From Rivularia sp. T60_A2020_040 (lineage in GTDB: Bacteria > Cyanobacteriota > Cyanobacteriia > Cyanobacteriales > Nostocaceae), in NCBI GenBank assembly GCA_015272215.1, contig JACYMD010000049.1:25793-89792 (forward strand): a DNA stretch of 64,000 nt, read 5' to 3'. Positions 1 through 8,562 of the stretch are shown in pieces (the stretch's first letter is position 1; each line of letters begins with the position of its first letter). Both the position numbers and the translations under genes were made by a program. A model generated the notes under the pieces. The model saw nothing but the letters and a program-made list of their open reading frames with translations, was not told where the DNA came from and did no database searches.

Positions 1-626
1 AATTTTTAGATAAATTACAAAATTTATTTTTTATAATTTAAGTGATTAGAAAATTAAATCAATCGTCTGTCTATTGATTTGGACATAACAATTTATACAT
101 TTATTGGTCATATTAAAGTATTTTATTCAACAGCTTTTTACCCTAAATGATACTTAGGTAAATCTTCTTTAGTTTAGTAATTAAAATAAAATACTGATAA
201 TAGTTGAGTTATTCTAATCAATTACAGATGACTTATTTGAACTAATTACGGCTGTACAACCCATGTATTCCAGGAGTTTGAAGAAATATTCTACTAGTAA
301 ATGCGATTATTCTTTAAGCCCTAACTGATACTGATTATTTATTTAAATCTGTTATGGAACGAACAAGTTATGAATTGAATAGTTAATAAATCACAATTAG
401 GATCTAAATGAATTAGTTACATGATGCAAAGCATAAATATTACGGATAAGAGTCTATTTACAAGATTATATTTTGCAGTAAAAAAATAACAAATTATGAG
501 ATAATACGCAGCATTAATATTTTAAGTGCTGCGATATTTTTCAGTATTATCGAATTTAAAAACCTAGATGAGGCGATTTGTCAAGGGTGATTTGACTTAC
601 TGGCAATAAGTAATGAATAATGCATG
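1..626. other. AT-rich intergenic DNA, no gene seen
   Basis: This stretch is very AT-rich and full of stops in all frames. I see no start codon with a convincing ribosome-binding site and no strong hairpin. It lies downstream of the minus-strand SLH gene and may hold the control region of a gene to the left of the window. Confidence 0.6.
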
Positions 627-667
627 ATTACCAATTACCCATTACCCATTACCAATTACCAATTACC
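627..667. repeat. Heptameric tandem repeat (ATTACCA/ATTACCC)
   Basis: About six consecutive 7-bp units of the type ATTACCA or ATTACCC end against the stop codon of the following minus-strand gene. Such short tandemly repeated heptamers (STRR) are characteristic of heterocystous cyanobacteria. Confidence 0.85.
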
Positions 668-668
668 T

Positions 669-2687
669 TCACACTGAAATAATTACACCTGCACTCTGCA
701 CTGCTATTCGATTGACGGCACATACAGCATAAGTTCCAGGTTCAACGGTGGCTGCGGTTGTACCTTGGGATAAAATTCGTTGGAGTTTCCAATCATTACC
801 AGTCTTTTTATAAAGTGTCCAAGAACGAATTTCACCACCTCCAGTAGCCCATGTAATTTTACGGTTTTTGGTTTCTACTTTAATTGGTGATGCTGGTGGT
901 AAAGTGTTTTGCCATTGCATTACAGGTACTAATGCAGGTTCTTTATATAGTAAAGATTTAAATTTGTCGGCGATATTTTGACGATTTTCTTTGATAGCAT
1001 TGACGCTAAAGAAAATATTCCCCAATGACAAACTTTTATTCAAACTGCGACTGATGGCTACTTGCTTAAGAATTTCCTCTTGTGTCCAAGCTTCTCCATC
1101 CAAACGTGCTATGGTGTTACCGGCATAAACGTGGCGTTGTTTGGAATTAATACTCGTCCACCACTCTAGTAATATGGGGTAACTTTGTGCCGTTTGGTCA
1201 ATACGCCAATATAATTGCGGCGCGATATAATCTAACCAGCCTTCTTGTAACCATTTCTTAGCATCGGCATAAAGTACAGAATAAGCGTCCAAACCTTGAA
1301 TACCACTAGGTTCTCCGGGACGATAAATTCCGAAAGGACTGATACCAAACTTCACATGAGATTTGACTGACTTAATCCCTTGCCACAGCCGCTGCATCAT
1401 CCGATTAACATTGTCCCTGCGCCAGTCATTTAAACTTAATTTACCACCGGCATTTTGATCAGCTGCATAGGTTTTACTATCAGGAAATGACTCACCGCTA
1501 ATCGGGTAAGGATAGAAATAATCGTCAAGATGAATGCCATCGATATCGTAGCGCTGCACAACATCCATGATTACATTGTAAGCTCTATCCTGGACAACTT
1601 TCGCGCCTGGGTCCATCCATAACTGAGTTCCCCAACGATAAACCACTTCTGGATTAGTTACCGCGAGATGAGGAGCAACATTCTTAACTCTGACATGGGA
1701 AGTACTAGCACGATAAGGGTTAAACCAAGCGTGAAACTCGATATTACGCTTGTGACATTCGGCGATCGCAAATTCTAAGGGGTCATATCCTGGTGCTTTA
1801 CCTTGAGTTCCAGTCAACCAAGCACTCCAAGGTTCATATTTAGAATTGTATAATGCATCTCCTTCTGGTCGAACCTGTAATATTAAAGCGTTAAAGTTTA
1901 ATTCTTGTAATTGATCGAGAATTTGAATTAATTCAGCTTTTTGTTGCTCAATGGATAACCCCGCACGACTTGGCCAGTCGCTATTCCAAACCGAAGCAAC
2001 CCAAGCACCCCGAAATTCTCGATTCGGCTCAATTTGAATGCTTCCCGGTGGTGGTGTGGGTACATTTACATTTTCTGGGGGTTGAACAATATATGGTGAA
2101 GCAATTTTTTCTTCCTCACCCAGCCAAACTAAAGCTTGATAAACAAAAGCTGAAATATCGGCACGAGTTGCAGCTAAAGTGGGATTGAGTAATTTGGGAT
2201 TTGGATAACTGACTACCATCCCAGCACGGGTAGTGATTGCTGCTGTTGGTTTTGCGTAATCTGGGATTGCCTGAGCATCTTGGTAAATTTGCCCAAGTAC
2301 GGGTAATAAATCCGATGACACCTTTGATGTCATACCCAATCCGCTAATAATACTTAAAAGTGCGTGTATCCTTTGAATTCTGTTTGTAGGACGAAAATAA
2401 TTATTGGGAAATCCAGTAATAAATACTGTTTCGTAAGCTTTTCTAATTGCTGCTGCTGCCCAATAATTATCGGCAACATCTTGAAATGCTACATATTCGC
2501 GTTTTTTGGTAATTCGAGAAAATGTAGTGGTGATAATAGCGGCAAATTCAGCACGGGTAACTGAATTATCGGGACGAAATGTGCCGTCGGGATACCCATT
2601 CAAAATTCCCCGACGCGCTAAAGCTTCAATAAATGGACGCGCCCAATGATTTGTAATATCTGGGAAGCGAGCAGATGTGATGGTCAT
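669..2687 (-). CDS. SLH-domain protein with GHL10 (DUF187) glycoside-hydrolase-like domain
   Basis: The 672-residue product starts with S-layer homology (SLH) repeats. The first is clear (FPDITNHWA, GYPDGTFRPD, TRAEFAAII), the second is FQDVADNYWA to FRPTNRIQR, and the third is divergent. From about residue 220 follows a GHL10/DUF187 domain (EFRGAWVASVWNSDWPS, ILQVRPEGDALY, FHAWFNPYR, DGIHLDDYFYPYP, FGISPFGIYR), a TIM-barrel family related to glycoside hydrolases. The last 80 residues look like a small beta domain. SLH modules usually bind cell-wall polymers, so an envelope-associated saccharide-acting enzyme is inferred; the substrate is unknown. I chose the ATG at 2687 because the SLH domain begins just after it; a GTG at 2732 would add 15 residues. 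No classical signal peptide is visible from either start, which is odd for an envelope protein. Confidence 0.85.
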   Translation of the reverse strand: MTITSARFPDITNHWARPFIEALARRGILNGYPDGTFRPDNSVTRAEFAAIITTTFSRITKKREYVAFQDVADNYWAAAAIRKAYETVFITGFPNNYFRPTNRIQRIHALLSIISGLGMTSKVSSDLLPVLGQIYQDAQAIPDYAKPTAAITTRAGMVVSYPNPKLLNPTLAATRADISAFVYQALVWLGEEEKIASPYIVQPPENVNVPTPPPGSIQIEPNREFRGAWVASVWNSDWPSRAGLSIEQQKAELIQILDQLQELNFNALILQVRPEGDALYNSKYEPWSAWLTGTQGKAPGYDPLEFAIAECHKRNIEFHAWFNPYRASTSHVRVKNVAPHLAVTNPEVVYRWGTQLWMDPGAKVVQDRAYNVIMDVVQRYDIDGIHLDDYFYPYPISGESFPDSKTYAADQNAGGKLSLNDWRRDNVNRMMQRLWQGIKSVKSHVKFGISPFGIYRPGEPSGIQGLDAYSVLYADAKKWLQEGWLDYIAPQLYWRIDQTAQSYPILLEWWTSINSKQRHVYAGNTIARLDGEAWTQEEILKQVAISRSLNKSLSLGNIFFSVNAIKENRQNIADKFKSLLYKEPALVPVMQWQNTLPPASPIKVETKNRKITWATGGGEIRSWTLYKKTGNDWKLQRILSQGTTAATVEPGTYAVCAVNRIAVQSAGVIISV

Positions 2688-2897
2688 GATTATACCCAAA
2701 TTTCCTGTATATAAATTGACTTTATCTGCCACTGATTATGCTATTGTTATCCGCAATAAATAAAGTTAAATGAGTACTAAATATCACTTTTGTATTGAAC
2801 ACAACTTTTTCTTGAAAAGATAGTTGAGTAAAAAATCACTTGATATCCTGATTTGAAGCTCATAAACTGTAACAGTAATTTGTAAATATAATTAATT

Positions 2898-3368
2898 TTG
2901 TTCCTGTTATTTTTGCGTAAATTCACTTATATATTATTTTTATTTAGTTTAATCGGTATACTCGGTTTTTCTTATGTGTCCAAAAAATCGCCAGTCACAG
3001 CTTGTTATGAATGGGGATTTTCCTCTCAAGCTGAAAAATACTACGTTTATCCTGAAAAGATAGTAATTGAACCTTGGCGGGGGCGACATCATGTGTATGC
3101 TATATTTCAAATTCCGGGCGGCTATCTCAACGATAAATTATTACAGCTAGAAATACCAGGGTTAGGCACATACTGCGGAATACTTTCCTACGGTGGAACA
3201 GTTACAACTGATGGTGTGTATGCTAAGCCAGGACATTATTTAATGAAAGGAATGTTAAATACCCGAATTGCGTTCACCTTAATTTTGCAAGGTAAGCAAC
3301 AAGAGTTACAGCAATTGGATAATTGGAAATTGGGATATACGAAAATTGAGGACAAGGTTTCCGAATAG
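2898..3368 (+). CDS. Hypothetical protein with N-terminal membrane anchor
   Basis: The 156-residue ORF starts with TTG and opens with a hydrophobic stretch (YILFLFSLIGILGFSYV) that should be a signal anchor or signal peptide. The rest is soluble, with two cysteines (one in TACYEW, one in TYCGIL) that could form a disulphide outside the cytoplasm. I do not recognise the family. It is divergent from the SLH gene. Its stop codon lies inside the left arm of a 15-bp inverted repeat, so transcription may end there. The TTG start is uncertain because I see no strong ribosome-binding site. Confidence 0.6.
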   Translation: MFLLFLRKFTYILFLFSLIGILGFSYVSKKSPVTACYEWGFSSQAEKYYVYPEKIVIEPWRGRHHVYAIFQIPGGYLNDKLLQLEIPGLGTYCGILSYGGTVTTDGVYAKPGHYLMKGMLNTRIAFTLILQGKQQELQQLDNWKLGYTKIEDKVSE

Positions 3369-3430
3369 AAGTCGGGTTTTGAGGATAAATTTCAGTAGTA
3401 ACAGACAATTAGCAAAAAACCCGACTTCTA
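3366..3430. repeat. 15-bp perfect inverted repeat (AAGTCGGGTTTT family)
   Basis: TAGAAGTCGGGTTTT at 3366-3380 is matched exactly by its reverse complement at 3416-3430, with a 35-nt spacer. It sits between the convergent hypothetical gene and argC and could act as a bidirectional terminator. Related AAGTCGGGTTTT words occur near 47620 and 59400, so it is also a dispersed repeat. Confidence 0.8.
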
Positions 3431-3452
3431 AGCCCACCGTTTTTTCACCCAA

Positions 3453-4511
3453 CTAAGGATAAAAACCCAAACTTGGGAGCCCCAAAGTTTCATCCCAACC
3501 CATCATAATATTTAAACACTGGATTGCTTGACCTGCGTGTCCTTTGACTAAATTATCGATCACCGATATGACTATAACGCGGCGGGTTCGCGGGTCAACT
3601 TCGATACCTAAATAACATAAATTACTGCCAGTAGCCCATTTAGTTTGGGGGTAAACTCCTGGTTCACAGATTTTCACCCAAGGGGAGTTACGATAAAAGG
3701 CTTTATATATAGTAATTAAATCATCCCTGACTAATCCTGGGTCACGTAGATTAGCATATACAGTTGATAAAATACCGCGCACCATAGGTATGAGATGGGG
3801 TGTGAATTGTACGGTTACTTCATGCCCGGCTAAATCACTGCAAACCTCTTCGATTTCTGGTGTATGACGGTGGCTGACGACGCTGTAAGCTGCAATACTA
3901 TTATCTGCTTCCGACAGTAGTAAATTGGTTTGCAGTTGCCTGCCGCCGATTGAAGTACCTCCTTTAGCGTCAATAATCGCAGTTTCGGGTACGATTAATC
4001 CTTGCTTGAGCAGAGGTGAAACTGCGAGTAAACTGGCGGTAGGGTAACAACCGGGACAGCCTACAAGTTGCGTATCAGAAATGCGATCGCGATAAAGCTC
4101 TGGTAATCCGTAAATAGCTTCCGCAGCGGTTTTAATATCTTGACGCTTTTTCTTATACCAATTAGTGTAAGTTGTCAAGTCCCGAAATCGATAATCTGCG
4201 GACAAATCGAGGACTTTACATCCATATTCGAGCAGTTTTGGTGCAATTTCGCAGGCTAATCCGTTGGGTAGCGATAAAAAAACGACTTCGCAACGACGTG
4301 CAATTGCCTCCGGTTCTAAGGCTTCAACCGGAAGATTGATGATGTGGGCTAAGTGAGGATAAATATCGCCAAAAGACTTTCCAGCACTAGCTTCCCCGCC
4401 TAAATAAACCAGTTCTAGTTCTGGGTGATTTAGCAGCAGTCGCACCAACTGAACTCCGCCGTAGCCTGACGCGCCAATAATTCCCACGGGTACGCGCCTA
4501 AAATTGCCCAT
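3453..4511 (-). CDS. argC: N-acetyl-gamma-glutamyl-phosphate reductase
   Basis: ArgC reduces N-acetylglutamyl phosphate to the semialdehyde with NADPH, the third step of arginine synthesis in the cytoplasm. The N-terminal Rossmann motif [17 protein letters not shown] binds NADPH, and the catalytic cysteine lies in [11 protein letters not shown]. The C-terminal [14 protein letters not shown] and GLPSLGFYP are typical of the family. I chose the ATG at 4511 (352 residues, the usual length), because the 13 residues encoded up to 4550 precede the Rossmann fold and are not expected. The gene is divergent from ribBA, and their promoters must share the 260-bp gap. Confidence 0.96.
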   Translation of the reverse strand: MGNFRRVPVGIIGASGYGGVQLVRLLLNHPELELVYLGGEASAGKSFGDIYPHLAHIINLPVEALEPEAIARRCEVVFLSLPNGLACEIAPKLLEYGCKVLDLSADYRFRDLTTYTNWYKKKRQDIKTAAEAIYGLPELYRDRISDTQLVGCPGCYPTASLLAVSPLLKQGLIVPETAIIDAKGGTSIGGRQLQTNLLLSEADNSIAAYSVVSHRHTPEIEEVCSDLAGHEVTVQFTPHLIPMVRGILSTVYANLRDPGLVRDDLITIYKAFYRNSPWVKICEPGVYPQTKWATGSNLCYLGIEVDPRTRRVIVISVIDNLVKGHAGQAIQCLNIMMGWDETLGLPSLGFYP

Positions 4512-4772
4512 GTTAAAATCCTTATCCAATGATTTTCCGTGTTGATGCAATTGCTATCTGCTTTATGCTTTAACTCGCGGCGGTCTGATGACACAGGAAA
4601 GACTCACACCCTCAGACTGTCATTAGGTAGTAAACCCAGACTGTTAGTGAGTAGAAACTTCTGCTATGTTATCGAATCATTGCCACTTTGAAGACGGTAT
4701 TTCATAAAAGAGCTACAATAAAGAATAAGGTTTATTAAAAAAAATTAACGTTCGCTCTTCGAGAAATTCTCT

Positions 4773-6497
4773 GTGTCGCAGCATAATACCGAAACGCACT
4801 ATCCGCAAGATGGGAAATCCACCCCAGTTACTGCTTCTTTAAATCAAGTATTTAAATTTGATTCCATTGACACCGCATTGGCTGATTTGAAAGCTGGTCG
4901 CCCTTTGGTGGTAGTAGATGATGAAAATCGAGAAAATGAAGGCGATTTGATTTGTGCTGCCCAGTTTGCAACACCACATATCATCAATTTGATGGCAGTG
5001 GAAGCACGAGGCTTGATTTGTCTGGCAATGACTGGCGATCGCCTTGATGAATTAGATTTACCTTTGATGGTGAAAAACATCACGGATACCAATCAAACTG
5101 CTTTCACTGTCAGCATTGATGCTAGTCCGGAATTAGGCGTGAGTACAGGCATTTCCGCAGAAGATCGCGCCCGCACAATTCAAGTCGCGCTCAACCCCCA
5201 TACGAAACCGGAAGATTTACGCCGTCCGGGTCATATTTTCCCGATTCGCGCTCGGAACGGAGGAGTACTCAAACGAGCGGGACATACAGAAGCTGCTGTA
5301 GACTTGTCTCGGTTAGCCGGTTTATATCCAGCGGGAGTAATTTGTGAAATCCAAAACCCCAACGGTTCGATGGCGCGGTTACCGGAATTAATTGAGTATG
5401 CAAAACATCATAAATTAAAAATTATTAGTATTGCGGATTTAATTAGTTATCGTCTGCGTTACGACCGGATAATTAAGCGGGAAACTGTTGCCGATTTACC
5501 TACACAGTTCGGCAATTTCAAAATTTATGCTTACCGTCACACTCTGGATGATACAGAACACGTAGCGATTGTCAAGGGTGATCCGGAAACTTTTGGCGAT
5601 AAACCCGTAATGGTGCGGATGCATTCCGAATGTCTCACCGGAGATGCTTTGGGTTCTTTGCGTTGCGATTGCCGAATGCAGCTACAAGCAGCCTTGAAAA
5701 TGATTGAAACAGCAGGGGAAGGTGTTGTTGTCTACTTGCGTCAAGAAGGGCGCGGCATTGGATTGGTGAATAAATTAAAAGCCTATTCCTTGCAAGATAT
5801 GGGGCTAGATACTGTAGAAGCCAACGAACGTTTGGGATTTCCTGCCGATTTGCGTGACTACGGTATGGGAGCGCAAATGCTGATGGATTTAAATGTACAT
5901 AATATACGTTTGATTACTAATAATCCCCGTAAAATTGCTGGTTTGAAAGGATACGGTTTAGAAGTGGTTGACAGAGTACCTTTATTAATAGAAGCCAACG
6001 ATTACAATAGTTATTATCTAGCAACGAAAGCCAAAAAGTTGGGTCATATGCTGTTGCAGACTTATTTGGTAACATTAGCACTGCATTGGCAAGATGAACC
6101 ATTATCAATTAGCGAACGTTACGAACGTTTGGACAAGATACGGCATTTAGCAAAAAATCGTCATTTACTATTGCAAGAAGAAACTCGTCCTTTGGGATTA
6201 GCCTTGTTTAGTAAACCATCTTTAACGGTACACTTGGGTTTAGATCAAGCCAACGTTGCTGCTGAGGATTGGTATCAAGAAAAAGACCATCCTTATGTAC
6301 AAGCTGTGATGAATATTCTCGACAAAGTTGTGGAATTGCCTTATCTTGAAAAATTGGAATTTCTGATTTCTCCTGGAGTAGACCCTTTGAGTAAATTACA
6401 GGTACAGTTAGATAGACAATCTTTTGGATTAAGTCAGCTACCTTCTTCACTTAGCGGTAAATTGGAGACTCAGAAGATTTATAGTTTTGGGAACTAA
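4773..6497 (+). CDS. ribBA: Bifunctional 3,4-dihydroxy-2-butanone-4-phosphate synthase / GTP cyclohydrolase II
   Basis: This protein supplies both precursors of riboflavin. The N-terminal half (about 25-230) is DHBP synthase, with DDENRENEGDLI and the RPGHIFPIRARNGGVLKRAGHTEAAVDL region (first residues RPGHIFPI). The middle (about 235-430) is GTP cyclohydrolase II, with zinc cysteines in HSECLTGDALGSLRCDCRM and the catalytic RQEGRGIGLVNK loop. About 140 extra C-terminal residues (from about 435) match neither domain; such tails occur in cyanobacterial RibBA. The proposed start is GTG at 4773 and is not certain. No FMN riboswitch is visible upstream. ribD lies 8.5 kb away at 14967, so the pathway genes are not in one operon. 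Confidence 0.95.
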   Translation: MSQHNTETHYPQDGKSTPVTASLNQVFKFDSIDTALADLKAGRPLVVVDDENRENEGDLICAAQFATPHIINLMAVEARGLICLAMTGDRLDELDLPLMVKNITDTNQTAFTVSIDASPELGVSTGISAEDRARTIQVALNPHTKPEDLRRPGHIFPIRARNGGVLKRAGHTEAAVDLSRLAGLYPAGVICEIQNPNGSMARLPELIEYAKHHKLKIISIADLISYRLRYDRIIKRETVADLPTQFGNFKIYAYRHTLDDTEHVAIVKGDPETFGDKPVMVRMHSECLTGDALGSLRCDCRMQLQAALKMIETAGEGVVVYLRQEGRGIGLVNKLKAYSLQDMGLDTVEANERLGFPADLRDYGMGAQMLMDLNVHNIRLITNNPRKIAGLKGYGLEVVDRVPLLIEANDYNSYYLATKAKKLGHMLLQTYLVTLALHWQDEPLSISERYERLDKIRHLAKNRHLLLQEETRPLGLALFSKPSLTVHLGLDQANVAAEDWYQEKDHPYVQAVMNILDKVVELPYLEKLEFLISPGVDPLSKLQVQLDRQSFGLSQLPSSLSGKLETQKIYSFGN

Positions 6498-6554
6498 ACC
6501 AATTTTGGATTTTAGATTTTAGATTTTAGATTTGCTCCATCTATAAAGTAAGAT

Positions 6555-6583
6555 GTAGAGACGTTACGCCCGGCAACGTCTCC
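6555..6583. repeat. Dispersed hairpin GAGACGTT...AACGTCTC
   Basis: GAGACGTT and AACGTCTC form an 8-bp stem around a GC-rich 9-nt loop, 60 bp after ribBA. There is no T-run, so it is more likely a dispersed cyanobacterial repeat than an intrinsic terminator. Confidence 0.65.
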
Positions 6584-6606
6584 TTACGTCAGGAAAATAT
6601 CTTTGA

Positions 6607-7011
6607 TTAATCCGTTTCAACAAGGTTTTGATGAATATTTCGCCAAGACGTAAAAACCAGAATCAAATAAAGCAATCCAAGCAAGCCACTACCATAAATC
6701 AACCTTAAAGAAAGAGACGAATTAAAAGTATAGTTTAGACTATTTTCTAATAATTTATGAAGCCCACTATGTATTATCATAAATAATGCAAATGCAATTC
6801 GCGACCAGTTTTTAAAAACTAGAGATTGATTATTTGTTAGCCATAGAAGCACTGTAATTAGTGGTACATGAAGCATAACAAAAGCCGATGATGCAGTTTG
6901 CTCTGGTAAGCTTCTTAGGATAAATAAAAGCTTCCATTCTGATTGTGTCATCGCATCAAGTTCGTGAGTAATAATCGTCGCAAAGCCTAAATAGAAAAGT
7001 AAATTTTTCAT
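6607..7011 (-). CDS. Small multi-pass membrane protein, DUF6713-like
   Basis: The 134-residue product has about four predicted hydrophobic segments: residues 1-15, around SSAFVMLHVPLITVLLWL, around IAFALFMIIHSGLHKLL, and around LIYGSGLLGLLYLILVF. The N-terminal motif THELDAMTQSEWK and the overall length resemble the uncharacterised DUF6713 family, an assignment made from memory. No function is known. It converges on ribBA and shares the repeat-containing gap with it. Confidence 0.7.
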   Translation of the reverse strand: MKNLLFYLGFATIITHELDAMTQSEWKLLFILRSLPEQTASSAFVMLHVPLITVLLWLTNNQSLVFKNWSRIAFALFMIIHSGLHKLLENSLNYTFNSSLSLRLIYGSGLLGLLYLILVFTSWRNIHQNLVETD

Positions 7012-7128
7012 TATTTAGAATAGTTATTAGATAATTAAAAAATATTCATATCCCGCTCTGAAAAAACACCTCTCTTAACTTCTTCACTCTGCGCTCTCCG
7101 CGCTCTCTGCGGTTTTATATTGCTAAAT

Positions 7129-7194
7129 ATGGTGCTTTACGGCATTTTTAATTTGTCACCTCAGAGATTATTTATTCGTGCCGTAACACACCAT
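7129..7194. repeat. Dispersed imperfect inverted repeat (GGTGNNTTACGGCA)
   Basis: ATGGTGCTTTACGGCA at 7129-7144 and TGCCGTAACACACCAT at 7179-7194 pair with two mismatches. This GGTGCGTTACGGC-type palindrome recurs in many cyanobacterial genomes. It is preceded by a CTCTGCGCTCTCCGCGCTCT stretch, another common intergenic word. Confidence 0.7.
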
Positions 7195-7261
7195 ACAAAC
7201 TTCTAATTCTTACTTTTCAATACTCCTTCGCGAAAATATAAAAATAAGGGTAAACTACAAC

Positions 7262-7543
7262 TTAAACCAACACGCAAACGGCTATAACGAACAACCAATT
7301 AAACTTTATGAAGAATTACAAACATATCCAGATGTTCCACAGTTATGGAAACTTTCCAACTCACACACCTGGGAACTACCATTATTAACTATAAACTTTC
7401 TCAAAGACAGATTATATCTAAATTTATTTTCCGCAATAGCTACTCTCGGTACACCTCACGACATCACATTACAGGAATTGCGAATTGAAACCTTATTCCT
7501 CGCAGATGAATTAAGCCAAAAAAATCTAACCAAGTTAAATTAA
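7262..7543 (+). pseudogene. C-terminal remnant of a regulator-like gene
   Basis: An open frame of about 94 codons ends at TAA 7541-7543 but has no usable start codon. Its translation contains PIKLYEELQTYPDVPQLW, TWELPLLTINFL and TLGTPHDITLQELRIETL, which reads like a genuine folded C-terminus. The arrangement YEELQxYPDVPxLW resembles the ligand-binding half of MmyB/XRE-type regulators, but I hold this weakly. No upstream helix-turn-helix part is present in any frame, so the gene has lost its 5' half. Confidence 0.5.
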
Positions 7544-7987
7544 ATTAAATTAAATTAATTCTTAGTATTTTTCTTTGATAACTCACATCTTGCACCCTAC
7601 GCATAATTAACTAGATAATCAAAAATATAAATAAAAATATTACTAAAATAAAAATATAATATTTTAGTCCATTTTAATGGACTTCTGCTATTAGACTGGG
7701 ACTTGCAGTCCCAGGCGGGTAAGAATGAAGTCAAACAATCAGTAATTATTTTGAGTTAGGAGTTTTGATGGTGCAAGATATGAAATAAAAAACTATTTTT
7801 CAATACTCTTCCCTCAGCGCTGTGTACGCTTTTATTTTGATTAGTTTTGAAGAGTTCCTAGTTGCAAATTATCGTTAAAACTAATGTCTGAAGCCCAATT
7901 ACAAACATTTAAATTTAATGAGATAGACGAATAGTAAGGTTTTTTAATCATTCCGAGATGACGAAATAATTTCTGATTAATTATTTT
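7544..7987. other. Intergenic DNA with one small hairpin
   Basis: No gene is visible apart from a 16-codon ATG frame at about 7884 (MSEAQLQTFKFNEIDE), probably a gene fragment. TGGGACT TGC AGTCCCA near 7699-7715 forms a 7-bp stem of the dispersed-repeat type. The rest is AT-rich. Confidence 0.5.
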
Positions 7988-8458
7988 TTAACTACACATC
8001 TTTAACCTATCCTTTTCGTAAACCAAATACTCCGAAACCCAAAACTTCTTAATATTCATCACAATTGCCACAGGTACAAAAATATCAAATTCTTTTCCCG
8101 ATAAATGCTGTGGTGGTAGCAAACCAAACAATTCATTGTATACCGTCACCTCAGTCATAATCTCATCAAACTCAGCTTCCATCTCATCAACTAGAACACA
8201 ATGTATTCCCCCATCATCTTCGTAATATTCCTCCTCATCAGGTTGCCAAATCCGGGGTATAAGTTCGTGTTCCAAATATTCCAGACGGTGAAATTCTTTA
8301 ATGGGGATTATGGCGGCGATTTCTTCCCCAGCTTCTTGTAAAACGATACGCTTTCCCCCAAAAACCACTGTTTTGAGGGCTTCGAGCAAATTACCTCTTA
8401 CTTCCTGAGTACTTGAACGGATAAAACCTTCATTTTGATCGACGTAATCTTGTATCAT
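7988..8458 (-). CDS. Hypothetical protein with Phd/YefM-like N-terminus
   Basis: The 156-residue product starts with about 55 residues resembling a Phd/YefM antitoxin fold: STQEVRGNLLEALKTVVFGG, then KRIVLQEAGEEIAAIIPIKE and FHRLEYLE. In that family this part dimerises and binds operator DNA. The rest is acidic (PDEEEYYEDDGG) and then turns into a hydrophobic beta-rich C-terminus that I do not recognise. No adjacent toxin gene is visible, so this is either an orphan antitoxin-like regulator or a chance similarity. It is divergent from metH with a 104-bp gap. Confidence 0.6.
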   Translation of the reverse strand: MIQDYVDQNEGFIRSSTQEVRGNLLEALKTVVFGGKRIVLQEAGEEIAAIIPIKEFHRLEYLEHELIPRIWQPDEEEYYEDDGGIHCVLVDEMEAEFDEIMTEVTVYNELFGLLPPQHLSGKEFDIFVPVAIVMNIKKFWVSEYLVYEKDRLKMCS

Positions 8459-8562
8459 CTTAAATGTAATGAAAATGTAATTTAATTGTTCCTAAAGTCT
8501 GAAAATTCGAGAAAATAATAAATTAAGGCTAACCTAAATTTTTCTAGAAGTTTTAGAATTTT

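Noticed and set aside
4551..4772. FMN riboswitch in front of ribBA
   Set aside because: None of the conserved RFN-element words is present in the 222-bp leader, and no matching multi-stem layout could be drawn.
8459..8562. Cobalamin riboswitch in front of metH
   Set aside because: The leader is only 104 bp, AT-rich, and lacks the B12-box; too short for the known aptamer.
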